Assembly (NCBI RefSeq): GCF_003182135.1
Contig: NZ_QGTL01000003.1
Coordinates: 62,001 to 126,000 of the forward strand
DNA: 64,000 nucleotides
Reading direction: 5' to 3'
Source: Nocardia neocaledoniensis
Lineage (GTDB): Bacteria > Actinomycetota > Actinomycetes > Mycobacteriales > Mycobacteriaceae
This document shows, one piece after another, positions 35,941-45,522 of this stretch. The translations under genes were made by a program, and so were the position numbers. Each line of letters begins with the position of its first letter. The first letter of the stretch is position 1. The notes below the pieces were generated by a model that had not been told where the DNA came from, did no database searches, and worked only from the letters and a program-made list of their open reading frames with translations.

Positions 35941-36831
35941 GTGCCCGTCGCCCCGGATCCGCACCCCGCCTTCGGTTCCTACGCAGTCCCGCATCGATTG
36001 GTAACCACAGAATGGCTCTCCGCAAACATCGGAGTGCCCGGGGTGAGGATCATCGAGTCCAACGATGACATCCTGCTCTACGACATCGGCCATGTCCCGG
36101 GAGCGGTCAAGATCGATTGGCGTGGCGACCTGAGCGACCCGGTGACCCGTGACTACGTCGACGGCCCGCGCTTCACCGAGCTGATGCGGGCCAAGGGCAT
36201 CCAGCGCGAGGACACCGTGGTGATCTACGGCGACCGCGGCAACGCCCAGGCCGCCCACACCGCCTGGATCTTCACCCTCTTCGGCCACGAGGACGTGCGC
36301 CTGCTCGACGGCGGCCGCGACGCCTGGATCTCCGAGGAGCGCGACACCACCTTCGACCTGCCCGTCCTCGCGCCCAGCGACTACCCCCTCGTCGCCAGGG
36401 ACGACTCGCGCGCGCGCGCGTTCCGCGACGATGTCCTGGCCCGGCTCGGTGCCCCGCTGGTCGACGTGCGCTCGGCCCAGGAGTACTCCGGCGAGCTCGA
36501 GGACAAGCCGCTCGATCAGGAGTACGCGGCGCTGCGCGGTGGGCACATCCCGTCGGCGGTGAACATCCCGTGGACCGCCGCCTGCGGGCCGGACGGCCGT
36601 TTCCGCAGCAGGGCCGAGCTGGACGCGGTCTACGGCGCGCTGCCCGCCGAGGACCTGGTCGTCTACAGCCGGGTGGGCGAGCGTTCCAGCCACACCTGGT
36701 TCGTCCTGGCCTTCCTGCTCGGTCGCAGGTCGGTGCGCAATTACGACGGCTCGTGGATCGAATGGGGGAATTCGGTGCGCCTGCCCATCGCGCGCGGCGC
36801 CGAACCGGGCAGCCATAGCGGGATCAATTGA
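35941..36831 (+). CDS. sseA: Rhodanese-like thiosulfate sulfurtransferase SseA, catalytic Cys replaced by Ser
   Basis: 296 residues from GTG 35941 (GAAGGA upstream; the N-terminus [20 protein letters not shown], given whole, then aligns with SseA proteins). Two rhodanese domains: inactive N-domain with VVIYGDRGN, and C-domain with [16 protein letters not shown]. At the position where SseA carries the persulfide-forming Cys ([12 protein letters not shown]), this protein has Ser243 (codon AGC, 36667-36669). Its only Cys is Cys215, outside the loop. It is therefore probably not an active sulfurtransferase by the usual mechanism, although the fold looks intact. In M. tuberculosis a SufE-like gene follows sseA; here accA3 follows directly. 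Confidence 0.88.
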   Translation: MPVAPDPHPAFGSYAVPHRLVTTEWLSANIGVPGVRIIESNDDILLYDIGHVPGAVKIDWRGDLSDPVTRDYVDGPRFTELMRAKGIQREDTVVIYGDRGNAQAAHTAWIFTLFGHEDVRLLDGGRDAWISEERDTTFDLPVLAPSDYPLVARDDSRARAFRDDVLARLGAPLVDVRSAQEYSGELEDKPLDQEYAALRGGHIPSAVNIPWTAACGPDGRFRSRAELDAVYGALPAEDLVVYSRVGERSSHTWFVLAFLLGRRSVRNYDGSWIEWGNSVRLPIARGAEPGSHSGIN

Positions 36832-37019
36832 AACGTGTTCACAGCCCGGCACGGCGAGTAGTGTGACCTGCGACCTACTCGACAGTAGGGCTAGCCGAGT
36901 GCGGGCCGAATTGGCACACTGCCTACACTCGCCCGAGACGAAAGTTGTCGATACCGGGCACGGGGCCTACACGGCGACCCGTCCCCCGAAGCGACCAAAG
37001 ATTGCACACAGGAGGCTCA

Positions 37020-38825
37020 GTGCCCAGCCATGCCAGCGCACGGATCACGAAGGTACTCGTAGCTAACCGCGGCGAGATCGCGGTCCGCGTGATCCGGGCT
37101 GCCAAGGACGCGGGGATCACCAGCGTCGCGGTGTACGCCGAGCCCGATGCCGACGCTCCCTTCGTGAAGCTCGCCGACGAGGCGTTCGCCCTCGGCGGTC
37201 AGACCTCGGCCGAGTCGTACCTCGTGTTCGACAAGATCCTCGACGCCGCGGCCAAGTCCGGCGCCGACGCCATCCACCCGGGTTACGGCTTCCTCTCCGA
37301 GAACGCCGACTTCGCCCAGGCCGTCCTCGACGCCGGGCTGATCTGGATCGGCCCCTCGCCGCAGTCCATCCGCGACCTGGGCGACAAGGTCACCGCGCGC
37401 CACATCGCCGAGCGGGCGCAGGCCCCGATGGCCGCGGGCACCAAGGACCCGGTCAAGAACGCCGACGAGGTCGTCGCCTTCGCCAAGGAGTACGGCGTCC
37501 CGGTCGCCATCAAGGCCGCCTTCGGTGGCGGTGGTCGCGGCATGAAGGTCGCGCACACCATCGAGGAGATCCCCGAGCTGTTCGAGTCGGCGACCCGTGA
37601 GGCCGTCGCCGCCTTCGGCCGTGGCGAGTGCTTCGTCGAGCAGTACCTCGACAAGGCCCGCCACGTCGAGGCCCAGGTCATCGCCGACCAGCATGGCAAC
37701 GTCGTCGTCGCCGGTACCCGCGACTGCTCGCTGCAGCGTCGCTTCCAGAAGCTCGTCGAGGAGGCGCCCGCGCCGTTCCTGTCCGACGAGGTCCGCGCCA
37801 AGATCCACGAGTCGGCCAAGCGCATCTGCCGCGAGGCGGGCTACTACGGCGCCGGCACCGTGGAGTACCTGGTGCAGGGCGAGACCGTGTCCTTCCTCGA
37901 GGTGAACACCCGCCTGCAGGTCGAGCACCCGGTCACCGAGGAGACCGCGGGCATCGACCTGGTGCGTCAGCAGTTCCGCATCGCCAACGGCGAAGAGCTG
38001 ACCATCAAGGAAGACCCCACCCCGCGTGGCCACTCCTTCGAGTTCCGCATCAACGGTGAGGACGCCGGTCGCGGCTTCCTGCCCGCCCCCGGCCCGGTCA
38101 GCGTGTACCGCGAGCCCTCGGGCCCCGGCGTGCGCGTCGACTCCGGCGTCGTGGCCGGCAGCGTCATCGGCGGTCAGTTCGACTCGATGCTGGCCAAGCT
38201 GATCGTCACCGGCGAGAACCGCGAGCAGGCCCTGCAGCGCGCCCGGCGCGCACTGGCCGAGTTCGAGGTCGACGGCCTGGCCACGGTCATCCCGTTCCAC
38301 CGCGCGATCGTCGAGGACCCGGCGTTCATCGGCGACGGCGAGAAGTTCGACGTCTACACCAAGTGGATCGAAACCGAGTGGAAGAACACCATCGAGCCGT
38401 TCACGGCCGGTGGCGTCGCCGAGGACGACGAGGAGGCCCTGCCCCGGCAGAAGGTCGTCGTCGAGGTCGGTGGCCGTCGCGTCGAGGTGTCGCTGCCCGG
38501 TCAGTTCACCCTCGGTGGCGGTGCCGCCGGTTCGGCCGGTAACGGCGCGGGCGTCATCCGTAAGAAGCCGAAGGCGCGCAAGCGCGGCGGTGCCGGCGCC
38601 GGTGCTGCCTCCGGTGACGCGGTCACCGCGCCCATGCAGGGCACCGTGGTGAAGGTCGCCGTCGAAGAGGGCCAGACCGTCGAGGCGGGCGACCTGATCG
38701 TGGTGCTCGAGGCCATGAAGATGGAGAACCCGGTCAACGCGCACAAGGCCGGTGTCGTCACCGGGCTGAGCGTCGAGGCGGGCGCCGCGATCACTCAGGG
38801 CACGGTCCTGGCGGAGATCAAGTAG
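37020..38825 (+). CDS. accA3: Acetyl/propionyl-CoA carboxylase alpha subunit (biotin carboxylase + BCCP), AccA3
   Basis: 601 residues from GTG 37020, 4 bases after AGGAGG. Biotin carboxylase (about 9-455) with [20 protein letters not shown] (in part), ATP-grasp glycine loop [10 protein letters not shown] and [14 protein letters not shown]; a Gly/Ala-rich linker; and a carrier domain with biotinyl Lys567 in EAMKMEN. It carboxylates its biotin with ATP and bicarbonate and serves AccD5 and other beta subunits. Upstream (36832-37019) lie TACACT at 36924-36929 and an inverted repeat CGAGTAG/CTACTCG (36855-36881), so it has its own leadered promoter. Confidence 0.96.
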   Translation: MPSHASARITKVLVANRGEIAVRVIRAAKDAGITSVAVYAEPDADAPFVKLADEAFALGGQTSAESYLVFDKILDAAAKSGADAIHPGYGFLSENADFAQAVLDAGLIWIGPSPQSIRDLGDKVTARHIAERAQAPMAAGTKDPVKNADEVVAFAKEYGVPVAIKAAFGGGGRGMKVAHTIEEIPELFESATREAVAAFGRGECFVEQYLDKARHVEAQVIADQHGNVVVAGTRDCSLQRRFQKLVEEAPAPFLSDEVRAKIHESAKRICREAGYYGAGTVEYLVQGETVSFLEVNTRLQVEHPVTEETAGIDLVRQQFRIANGEELTIKEDPTPRGHSFEFRINGEDAGRGFLPAPGPVSVYREPSGPGVRVDSGVVAGSVIGGQFDSMLAKLIVTGENREQALQRARRALAEFEVDGLATVIPFHRAIVEDPAFIGDGEKFDVYTKWIETEWKNTIEPFTAGGVAEDDEEALPRQKVVVEVGGRRVEVSLPGQFTLGGGAAGSAGNGAGVIRKKPKARKRGGAGAGAASGDAVTAPMQGTVVKVAVEEGQTVEAGDLIVVLEAMKMENPVNAHKAGVVTGLSVEAGAAITQGTVLAEIK

Positions 38826-38840
38826 CACGCAGACGTAGCG

Positions 38841-38870
38841 CGGGCGCCGGTCGACATCGACCGGCGCCCG
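38841..38870 (+). terminator. Terminator after accA3
   Basis: CGGGCGCCGGTCGA (38841-38854) and TCGACCGGCGCCCG (38857-38870) form a perfect 14-bp inverted repeat, followed by TTCTCGTTCC. Confidence 0.85.
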
Positions 38871-38973
38871 TTCTCGTTCCACCCCAACAGCGCCCGCAGC
38901 CCGGGTGAACGAGTGGCGAAGATCAGCCTTCGTGCCAGGCCGGACGCCCGCACGCTGTCGTATCGTGGATCGG

Positions 38974-39942
38974 GTGACCAGCACTGCGCAGATCGATCAG
39001 GACCCGTCGGCTTCTCCGGGTCCGGCCACGGTCGCCGAGGTGATCCGGCGGCGGCGCGCGGCGGGCGACCGCGCGGACGGGCACCGGCTGGCGCTGGTGA
39101 TCGAGGGCGGCGGCAGCCGCGGGGTGTACTCCAGCGGCATGGTGCAGGCCATCGAGGAACTGGGCCTGTCGGGGGTGTTCGACGCGGTCTACGGCACGTC
39201 GGCCGGGGCGATCAACGGCGCGTGGCTGCTGTGCGGGCGCGCCGCGACCGGGATGCGGTCCTGGACCGACGCGGCGATCATGCGGCGCGTGGTCGACCCG
39301 GTGCGGATCCTGCGCGGGCGGCCCGTATTCGACCTGCGCTACCTCGTCCACCAGGTCTACGACGGCATCGAGCCGATGGACTTCCCGGCCATTCTGGCCA
39401 ACCCCACCACCTTCCATCCGATCGCGACCGACGTCCGCACCGGTGAGCCGGTGGACCTCGGCCCGCACATCGTCGACAAGACCACGCTGATGACCGCGCT
39501 GCGCGCCTCGGCGGGCCTGCCCCTGCTCGCCGGTCCCCCGGTGACGCTCGGTGGCCGCAGCTACTTCGACGGCGGACTGTCCGAGACCGTGCCGATCCGT
39601 TCGGCGGTCGCGGCGGGCAGCACGCACGCCCTGGTGCTGCGCACCCGCCGCACCGACGAGGTCCGCCCGCCCGCGCCGTGGCTGCATCGCGTGGTCGGCG
39701 GCGGCTACATGCGCGCCATCGCGCCCGGCGCGTTCCGGGCGTGGTCGCAGCGGCCGGGTCAGCAGGCCGTCGAGGACGACTTCCTGTCCGGCCTCGGCAC
39801 GCGCGTGCTGCAGGTCCATCCGCCCGCCGACTCCCCCGCCATCGACAGCGCCGCCCGCGACACCGACCTGCTCACCCGCGCGCTCGAGATCGGCCGTTCC
39901 GCCGTGCACACGCTGCTCGGCCCGGCGGTGCGCCCCGCCTGA
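38974..39942 (+). CDS. Patatin-like phospholipase
   Basis: 322 residues from GTG 38974; TATCGT (38961-38966) ends 7 bases upstream, a leaderless-type start. Ser-Asp dyad lipid hydrolase: oxyanion loop GGGSRG (45-50), nucleophile Ser76 in GTSAG (74-78) and the Asp in YFDGGL. Lacks a signal peptide. Substrate unknown; related proteins cut phospholipid or other acyl esters. Confidence 0.9.
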   Translation: MTSTAQIDQDPSASPGPATVAEVIRRRRAAGDRADGHRLALVIEGGGSRGVYSSGMVQAIEELGLSGVFDAVYGTSAGAINGAWLLCGRAATGMRSWTDAAIMRRVVDPVRILRGRPVFDLRYLVHQVYDGIEPMDFPAILANPTTFHPIATDVRTGEPVDLGPHIVDKTTLMTALRASAGLPLLAGPPVTLGGRSYFDGGLSETVPIRSAVAAGSTHALVLRTRRTDEVRPPAPWLHRVVGGGYMRAIAPGAFRAWSQRPGQQAVEDDFLSGLGTRVLQVHPPADSPAIDSAARDTDLLTRALEIGRSAVHTLLGPAVRPA

Positions 39943-40046
39943 ACCACTGGCCCGAATCCTCGGGGCAACAACTTTGCCGGATTCCCCGGTTCGGCTCGCG
40001 CCCATAGCGTTTCCCCCGTAGGGGCGGTCGAACGTGGGAGTGACGG

Positions 40047-41426
40047 GTGAGTACAGAGGTGTTGGCTCGGCGAGAGCCCGAGGTCGCTCGTCACGACCTC
40101 GGTCCGGAATCCGTGGAGCGGTGGCATCCGGCTGTCCTCGTCCTGTTCCGGTTCGCGTTCGTGACGGTCGGTGTCGGGATGGCGGGGGCGTGGCTGCTGC
40201 ACGCGCTGCTGCGCACCCTGGGGCTGCCGCCGGCGACGGTGGCCGGGGTCGCCGAGTGGACGGCGCTGGGTCCCCTCACCGACTGGATCGGAGCGCACGT
40301 GTTCGATGTGCGAATCGACTACGCCGTCACCGGCAGCGGCGACACGGCGGCGAAATGGATCGCGGTGTGCTCCCTGATCCTGGTGGCCGTGCCGGTCACC
40401 GCCGTGTGGTCGGTGCTCGACCGTCACCGCCCGAACTACGTGCGCCTGTTCGCGTGGTTCCGTTTGCTGCTGCGGTTCACCCTGGTCAGCGCGCTGTTGC
40501 TGTACGGGATGATCAAGGTGCTGCCCACGCAGATGTCGTTCAACCTCGAGCGGCTGGTCGAACCGTTCGGGCACATGAGCCCGATGGCGGTGCTGTGGGC
40601 GCAGTCCTCGCTCTCGGAACCGTACGAAATCGCCTTGGGCGCCGCGGAAGTCACCGCCGCGCTGCTGCTGATCCTGCCGCTCACCGCGGGCCTCGGCGCG
40701 GTACTCGCCGTGCTCGTGGCGCTGCAGGTGGTGCTGGTGAATCTCACCTTCGACGTGCCGGTGAAGCTGTTCGCCCTGCAGGTACTCCTGTTCGCCGCGA
40801 TCCTGGCGGCGCCGCACCTCGTCCGGATCGTGCGAGCACTGCTCGGCCACCACGTGCCCGCCCACACACCAGCCCTGCCAGTCACCACGCCACGCGGCCG
40901 GCGGATTCTGTCGGTCACCCAGGTGCTGCTCGGTCTGTGGCTGCTGTGCGCGACGACCGTCGAGGCCTACGACGGGTGGCACACCTACGGCGGTGCGCGG
41001 CCGAAGTCCCCGCTCTACGGCATCTGGAACGTCACCGAGTACTCGGTGGCGGGTGAGGCGGTCCCCGCTCTCGTCGACTTCCGCGCACCGGACGACGCCA
41101 GGCTCCCGAGCGCCACGGAACGATTCCGCCGCATCATCTTCGACATCCCGCAGGGCATGACAGCCCAGCGGCTCGACGACTCCCTGGTGTCGTTCCCCGC
41201 GCGCGTCGACACCGAGCGGCACACCATCACGCTGTCGAAGGACACCGGGCACCAGTGGAAGATCGCGGTCTTCGATTACGTCCGGCCGCGACCGGATCAG
41301 CTGATCCTGGAGGGCACGCTCGGCGGCCGTGCGGTGCGCATGCGGCTGGACCTGGTGGACCTGTCGCAGTTCCCGGCCGTCTCCCGCGGATTCCACTGGG
41401 TGCAGGCCACGCCGTACTACCGCTAG
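40047..41426 (+). CDS. DoxX-like integral membrane protein with C-terminal soluble domain
   Basis: 459 residues from GTG 40047 (GTGGGAG site 6 bases upstream). About seven hydrophobic helices lie between residues 30 and 330; the segment EPYEIALGAAEVTAALLLIL (shown whole) and the following helices resemble DoxX proteins. From about 335 a ~125-residue polar domain without cysteines follows, ending in WVQATPYYR. Function unknown; the C-terminal domain is probably outside the membrane. No obvious operon partner. Confidence 0.7.
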   Translation: MSTEVLARREPEVARHDLGPESVERWHPAVLVLFRFAFVTVGVGMAGAWLLHALLRTLGLPPATVAGVAEWTALGPLTDWIGAHVFDVRIDYAVTGSGDTAAKWIAVCSLILVAVPVTAVWSVLDRHRPNYVRLFAWFRLLLRFTLVSALLLYGMIKVLPTQMSFNLERLVEPFGHMSPMAVLWAQSSLSEPYEIALGAAEVTAALLLILPLTAGLGAVLAVLVALQVVLVNLTFDVPVKLFALQVLLFAAILAAPHLVRIVRALLGHHVPAHTPALPVTTPRGRRILSVTQVLLGLWLLCATTVEAYDGWHTYGGARPKSPLYGIWNVTEYSVAGEAVPALVDFRAPDDARLPSATERFRRIIFDIPQGMTAQRLDDSLVSFPARVDTERHTITLSKDTGHQWKIAVFDYVRPRPDQLILEGTLGGRAVRMRLDLVDLSQFPAVSRGFHWVQATPYYR

Positions 41427-41447
41427 CCGCCGCACTAGGCTCGGCCC

Positions 41448-41789
41448 GTGGAACCGATCGAGATCAACGCAGGCTCCTGGTACCTGCGCGCCCTGCGCGC
41501 CGACGACCGCATCGACGACCGCCCCGCGCTCGCCGACGGCGGCGTCACCGACCCCGGCTACGTCGCGACCCGCGCCGCGCAGTGGGCCGACGAGAGCCAC
41601 TTCTCCTGGGCGGTCTGCGTGCCGACCACCGCGGAACTGGTCGCCGAGATCGGCGTGACGCCCGGCCCGGACGGCACCGCCACCGTCACCGGCTGGGCCA
41701 GACCCGGCGAGGACGAGGCGCTGGCCGCCGGCCTGGCCTCGGTGCACCGGTTCGTCGCGGGCGCACTCGGACTCACCGTCACCGCGTGA
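41448..41789 (+). CDS. Small protein of unknown function
   Basis: 113 residues, soluble, acidic, with no motif I recognise. GTG start 41448 preceded by TAGGCT (41436-41441) with 6 bases between, a leaderless-type promoter, and codon use fits the neighbours. The segment TRAAQWADESHFSWAVC and a C-terminal ~40-residue stretch look structured. It ends just before a shared terminator with lat. Confidence 0.65.
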   Translation: MEPIEINAGSWYLRALRADDRIDDRPALADGGVTDPGYVATRAAQWADESHFSWAVCVPTTAELVAEIGVTPGPDGTATVTGWARPGEDEALAAGLASVHRFVAGALGLTVTA

Positions 41790-41808
41790 CCGTCGCCGAA
41801 TAGCGGGA

Positions 41809-41840
41809 CGCCCGCCGAAGCGCGGTGGCTTCGGCGGGCG
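41809..41840. terminator. Bidirectional terminator between the small gene and lat
   Basis: Perfect 12-bp stem CGCCCGCCGAAG (41809-41820) / CTTCGGCGGGCG (41829-41840) with an 8-base loop, between convergent genes. Confidence 0.85.
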
Positions 41841-41851
41841 ACCCCGGTGCG

Positions 41852-43192
41852 CTACAGGTGTTCGCGCAGGAGCACCGCGTCGAGCGCGTCCACGACGTGC
41901 CGGAGTTCGTCCTCGGTGACGGTGAGCGGCGGCCGGAACCGGATGCCCCGCTCGCCCGTGCCGAGCAGCAGCACGTGCTGACGTTCGCGCAGCGCCGTCA
42001 CCACCCGGTCCCGCAGATCCGGGGAGGCCAGCGTGATCGCGCACATCAGGCCGCGGCCGCGCGGCTCGCTCACCTTGTCCGGATGCGCGGTCGCGAGCTG
42101 GGTGAGCTCGCCGAGCAGGTAGGCACCCAGCGGCACCGACTTCTCGATCAGCCGATCCCGCTCCAGCACTTCGAGAATGCGGCGGGTGCGCACCATGTCG
42201 GTGAGATTGCCGCCCCAGGTGGAGTTCAGCCGCGAGCTCACCCGGAAGACGTTGTCCGGTACCTCGTCCACCCGGCCGCCCGCCATGATCCCGCACACCT
42301 GTGTCTTCTTGCCGAAGGCCACGACATCGGGCTGCACGTCCAATTGCTGGTAGGCCCAGGTGCTTCCGGTCATACCGACGCCGGTCTGCACCTCGTCGAG
42401 CACGAACAGCGCGTCGTTGTCGTGGCACAGCCGCCGCATGGCGCCGAGGAACTGCGGGCGCAGGTGCCGGTCGCCGCCCTCGCCCTGGATCGGTTCGGCG
42501 ATGAAGCAGGCGATGTCGTGCGGATGGTCGGCGAAGGCCTGCGCGGCCTGCGCGATGGCGCGGGCCTCCAGTGCCTCGATGTCGGGTCCCGCGAACAGAT
42601 GTGGCGTCTCGATGCGCGGCCAGTCGAATTTCGGGAAGCGCGCGGTCTTGATCGGATCGGTATTGGTCAGCGACAGCGTGTAGCCGCTGCGCCCGTGGAA
42701 CGCCCCGGTCAGATGCAGCACCTTCGTGCCGAGATCCGGTGAGCGGCCGTGCGATTCGTTGTGCCTGCTCTTCCAGTCGAAGGCCACTTTGAGGGCGTTC
42801 TCGACCGCGAGGGCACCGCCGTCGACGAAGAACAGATGCGGTAGCGCTGGATCACCGAGCACGCGGGCGAAGGTCTCGACGAAGCGAGCCATCTCCACGG
42901 TGTAGATGTCGGAGTTGCTGGGTTTGTTGATCGCGGCGGTGGCCAGTTCGGCGCGGAAGCGCTCGTCGTCCGCGAGCGCGGGATGGTTCATCCCGAGCGC
43001 ATTGGAGGCGAAGAAGCCGAACATGTCGAGGTAGGCGGTGCCGTCGCGCTCGTCGATGAGCGTGCGGCCGTGCGACTTGTGTAGATCGAGCACCAGCTCG
43101 AAGCCGTCCGCGAGGATGTGCGAGGACAGGATTTCGTTGACCCGGTTGGCGGGGGTGACCGCCGCGCCGGGGCGCTCCAGTTCGATGGTCAC
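41852..43192 (-). CDS. lat: L-lysine 6-aminotransferase (Lat)
   Basis: 446 residues from GTG 43192; TACCCT (43200-43205, minus strand) ends 7 bases upstream and supports this start over one six codons earlier. PLP enzyme moving the epsilon amino group of lysine to 2-oxoglutarate, giving 2-aminoadipate 6-semialdehyde. DEVQTGVGMTG binds PLP, and the Schiff-base lysine is about Lys295 in AFGKKTQVCG. Strong match to mycobacterial Lat. Its product is the substrate of the ALDH encoded at 43825. Regulated by the adjacent Lrp protein by analogy with M. tuberculosis, where lat is strongly induced in starvation. Confidence 0.95.
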   Translation of the reverse strand: MTIELERPGAAVTPANRVNEILSSHILADGFELVLDLHKSHGRTLIDERDGTAYLDMFGFFASNALGMNHPALADDERFRAELATAAINKPSNSDIYTVEMARFVETFARVLGDPALPHLFFVDGGALAVENALKVAFDWKSRHNESHGRSPDLGTKVLHLTGAFHGRSGYTLSLTNTDPIKTARFPKFDWPRIETPHLFAGPDIEALEARAIAQAAQAFADHPHDIACFIAEPIQGEGGDRHLRPQFLGAMRRLCHDNDALFVLDEVQTGVGMTGSTWAYQQLDVQPDVVAFGKKTQVCGIMAGGRVDEVPDNVFRVSSRLNSTWGGNLTDMVRTRRILEVLERDRLIEKSVPLGAYLLGELTQLATAHPDKVSEPRGRGLMCAITLASPDLRDRVVTALRERQHVLLLGTGERGIRFRPPLTVTEDELRHVVDALDAVLLREHL

Positions 43193-43257
43193 GCCACCGA
43201 GGGTACGCAAATATTTACGGAACCTCTACGAAATCGCGGAACTATTACGAGGAATCG
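43193..43257 (-). promoter_or_regulatory. lat promoter with phased TACG elements, candidate Lrp sites
   Basis: AT-rich 65 bases between lrpA and lat. TACG occurs at 43204, 43216, 43227 and 43246 (spacings 12, 11 and 19), three of the four followed closely by AA, overlapping the predicted -10 box. Such helical phasing suits an Lrp octamer. Confidence 0.55.
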
Positions 43258-43710
43258 TTACCTGTCGTAGAATGTCTGCAGGATGATGGTGCTGCGCGTC
43301 CGCACATTGGCGGTGGCTCTGATCTCCTGCAGCAGCTGCTCCAGATGCCGCGGGGAGGCGACCCGGACCAGCAGCACGTAGCTTTCCTCGCCCGCCACCG
43401 AGTGGCACGCCTCGATCCCGGGGATGTGCTGCAACAGGGCGGGCGCGTCATCGGGCTGGGACGGGTCGAGAGGAGTGATCGCGACGAACGCCGACAACAG
43501 GTGCCCGAGTGCCTCGGGGTCCACGTGTGCCGCGTATCCGCGGATCACCCCGCGCGCTTCGAGCCTGCGGACCCGCGACTGGACCGCCGAGACCGAGAGG
43601 CTGGCCTTCTCCGCGAGGTTCGACAACGTGGCGCGACCATCGCTCATGAGTTCTTTGATCAATAGTCGATCGATGTCGTCGAGCTGAGGTCTCGCCGGTG
43701 TATCCGCCAT
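43258..43710 (-). CDS. lrpA: Lrp/AsnC family transcriptional regulator (LrpA)
   Basis: 150 residues. N-terminal HTH (about 9-60: DDIDRLLIKELMSDGRATLS, in full, then the recognition region SAVQSRVRRLEARGVIRGY) and a RAM ligand-binding domain (about 66-145). Located between lat and the divergent aldehyde dehydrogenase, as in M. tuberculosis, where LrpA responds to amino acids and controls lat. Probably binds both flanking promoter regions. Confidence 0.95.
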   Translation of the reverse strand: MADTPARPQLDDIDRLLIKELMSDGRATLSNLAEKASLSVSAVQSRVRRLEARGVIRGYAAHVDPEALGHLLSAFVAITPLDPSQPDDAPALLQHIPGIEACHSVAGEESYVLLVRVASPRHLEQLLQEIRATANVRTRSTIILQTFYDR

Positions 43711-43824
43711 CAGCGAAGGCTAACCCAGCGCGAGGGTCGCGCGGGGAAAACTTCTTTCTGTTCCCCCACCGAATTCGACCCAACTTTTCCGTGAGCCGTA
43801 CCAATGAGCAGAAGGTGAGCAGCG

Positions 43825-45348
43825 ATGACCCACACCGTGACCGAGCACTTCTCCGAGCAGCTCTCGCTGCGCGCCAGGGCCCTGCTGCACGGCCTCGGGG
43901 CCAGCGTGCCGGAGCCGGGCGCCTGGCTCGCCCGCACACCCATCTCCGGCGGCACCCTGCTCCAGCTGACCGCTGACACCCCCGCCGCCGTCGACGCCGC
44001 GATCGACCGGGCGGCCACCGCCTTCGAGAGCTGGCGCACCGTTCCCGCGCCCGTCCGCGCGGCGCTGGTGCGCCGACTGGCCGAACTGCTGGTCGCGCAC
44101 AAGGCCGAGCTGGCCGAGCTGGTGACGCTGGAGGCGGGCAAGATCGGCGCCGAGGCGCTGGGTGAAGTGCAGGAGATGATCGACGTCTGCGAGTTCGCGA
44201 TCGGCCTCTCGCGCCAGCTGTACGGCGCGACCATGCCGTCGGAACGGCCGGGCCATCGGCTCATGGAGACCTGGCACCCGCTGGGCGTGGTCGGGGTGAT
44301 CTCGGCGTTCAACTTCCCGGTCGCGGTGTGGTCGTGGAACACCGCGATCGCGCTCGTGTGCGGGGACACGGTGGTGTGGAAGCCCTCGGAGACCACCCCG
44401 CTGACGGCGCTGGCCTGTCACACACTGCTGCGCCGCGCCGCGGTCGATGTGGGCGCCGATCCCGAAGTGCACCAGCTGGTCCAGGGCGGGGTCGCGGTCG
44501 GCGAGACCCTCGTCGAGGACTCGCGGGTGGCGCTGCTCAGCGCCACCGGCTCGATCCGGATGGGCGGCACGGTCGCGCCGAAGGTGGCGGCCAGGTTCGG
44601 TCGATGCCTGCTGGAACTGGGCGGCAACAACGCCGCGATCGTCGCGCCCAGCGCCGATCTGGAGCTGGCGGTGCGCGGCATCGTCTTCGCGGCCGCCGGC
44701 ACCGCGGGCCAGCGCTGCACCACCCTGCGCCGGTTGATCGCGCACACCTCCGTCGCCGACCGGCTCGTCGAGCGCCTGGCGGCCGCGTACGGCCAACTGC
44801 GCGTGGGCAATCCGCTCGACGAGGGCGTGCTCGTCGGCCCGCTGATCAACGAGCGCGCCTTCACCGCCATGCAGAAGTCGCTCTCGCGGGCGGTCGACTC
44901 GGGCGGCGAGATCGTCTGCGGCGGTGAGCGAGTGGAGCTGGTCGGGCCCGACGCCTACTACGTGCGGCCGGCCATCGTGCGCATGCCGGCGCAGACCGAG
45001 CTGGTGCGCGAGGAGACGTTCGCGCCGATCCTCTACGTCCTCACCTACGACGACATCGAGTCCGCCATCGCGCTGAACAACGATGTGACACAGGGCCTCT
45101 CCTCGGCGATCTTCACCCTCGACCAGCGCGAGGCCGAGCTGTTCCTGGCCGGATCCGATTGCGGCATCGCCAATGTCAACATCGGCACCTCCGGCGCGGA
45201 GATCGGCGGCGCGTTCGGCGGCGAGAAGCACACGGGCGGCGGGCGCGAGTCCGGGTCCGATTCCTGGAAGGCCTACATGCGCAGGGCGACCAACACCATC
45301 AACTACTCCACCGAGCTGCCGCTGGCCCAGGGCATACATTTCGGCTGA
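43825..45348 (+). CDS. pcd: L-piperideine-6-carboxylate / aminoadipate semialdehyde dehydrogenase (Pcd, ALDH7 type)
   Basis: 507 residues. NAD(P)-dependent aldehyde dehydrogenase with Glu264 (LELGGNN) and nucleophile Cys298 (GTAGQRCTT); the downstream GEKHTGGGRESGSD region is typical of the ALDH7/AmaB group. Completes conversion of lysine to 2-aminoadipate after Lat. ATG at 43825 with GAAGGTGAG upstream. The 114-base gap to lrpA (43711-43824) is the divergent promoter region. Confidence 0.92.
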   Translation: MTHTVTEHFSEQLSLRARALLHGLGASVPEPGAWLARTPISGGTLLQLTADTPAAVDAAIDRAATAFESWRTVPAPVRAALVRRLAELLVAHKAELAELVTLEAGKIGAEALGEVQEMIDVCEFAIGLSRQLYGATMPSERPGHRLMETWHPLGVVGVISAFNFPVAVWSWNTAIALVCGDTVVWKPSETTPLTALACHTLLRRAAVDVGADPEVHQLVQGGVAVGETLVEDSRVALLSATGSIRMGGTVAPKVAARFGRCLLELGGNNAAIVAPSADLELAVRGIVFAAAGTAGQRCTTLRRLIAHTSVADRLVERLAAAYGQLRVGNPLDEGVLVGPLINERAFTAMQKSLSRAVDSGGEIVCGGERVELVGPDAYYVRPAIVRMPAQTELVREETFAPILYVLTYDDIESAIALNNDVTQGLSSAIFTLDQREAELFLAGSDCGIANVNIGTSGAEIGGAFGGEKHTGGGRESGSDSWKAYMRRATNTINYSTELPLAQGIHFG

Positions 45349-45400
45349 TCAGAAAGCGATTTCGTCATCCGCGTCGGGCCGTGTACAGTGGTGTTTACGA

Positions 45401-45474
45401 CGCGGGATGGAGCAGCTCGGTAGCTCGCTGGGCTCATAACCCAGAGGTCGCAGGTTCAAATCCTGTTCCCGCTA
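45401..45474 (+). tRNA. Initiator tRNA-fMet (CAT)
   Basis: Complete cloverleaf: acceptor stem GCGGGA/TCCCGC, D arm AGCTCGGTAGCT, anticodon stem-loop CTGGGCTCATAACCCAG, T arm GCAGGTTCAAATCCTGT. Two initiator marks: position 1 C opposite 72 T is unpaired, and the anticodon stem has three consecutive G-C pairs (GGG/CCC). CCA is not encoded. TACAGT just upstream (about 45384-45389) is a likely -10 box. Confidence 0.95.
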
Positions 45475-45481
45475 CTGGTCG

Positions 45482-45515
45482 AAAGGCCCCGGATTCTTCC
45501 GGGGCCTTTCTTCGT
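45482..45515 (+). terminator. tRNA terminator
   Basis: AAAGGCCCCGG (45482-45492) / CCGGGGCCTTT (45499-45509), 11-bp stem with a 6-base loop, followed by CTTCGTTT. Confidence 0.92.
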
Positions 45516-45522
45516 TTCCCGG

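Noticed and set aside
39759..42428. An 889-residue minus-strand open frame
   Set aside because: Opposes the patatin, membrane-protein and small genes; only its start coincides with part of lat in another frame. No recognisable domain.
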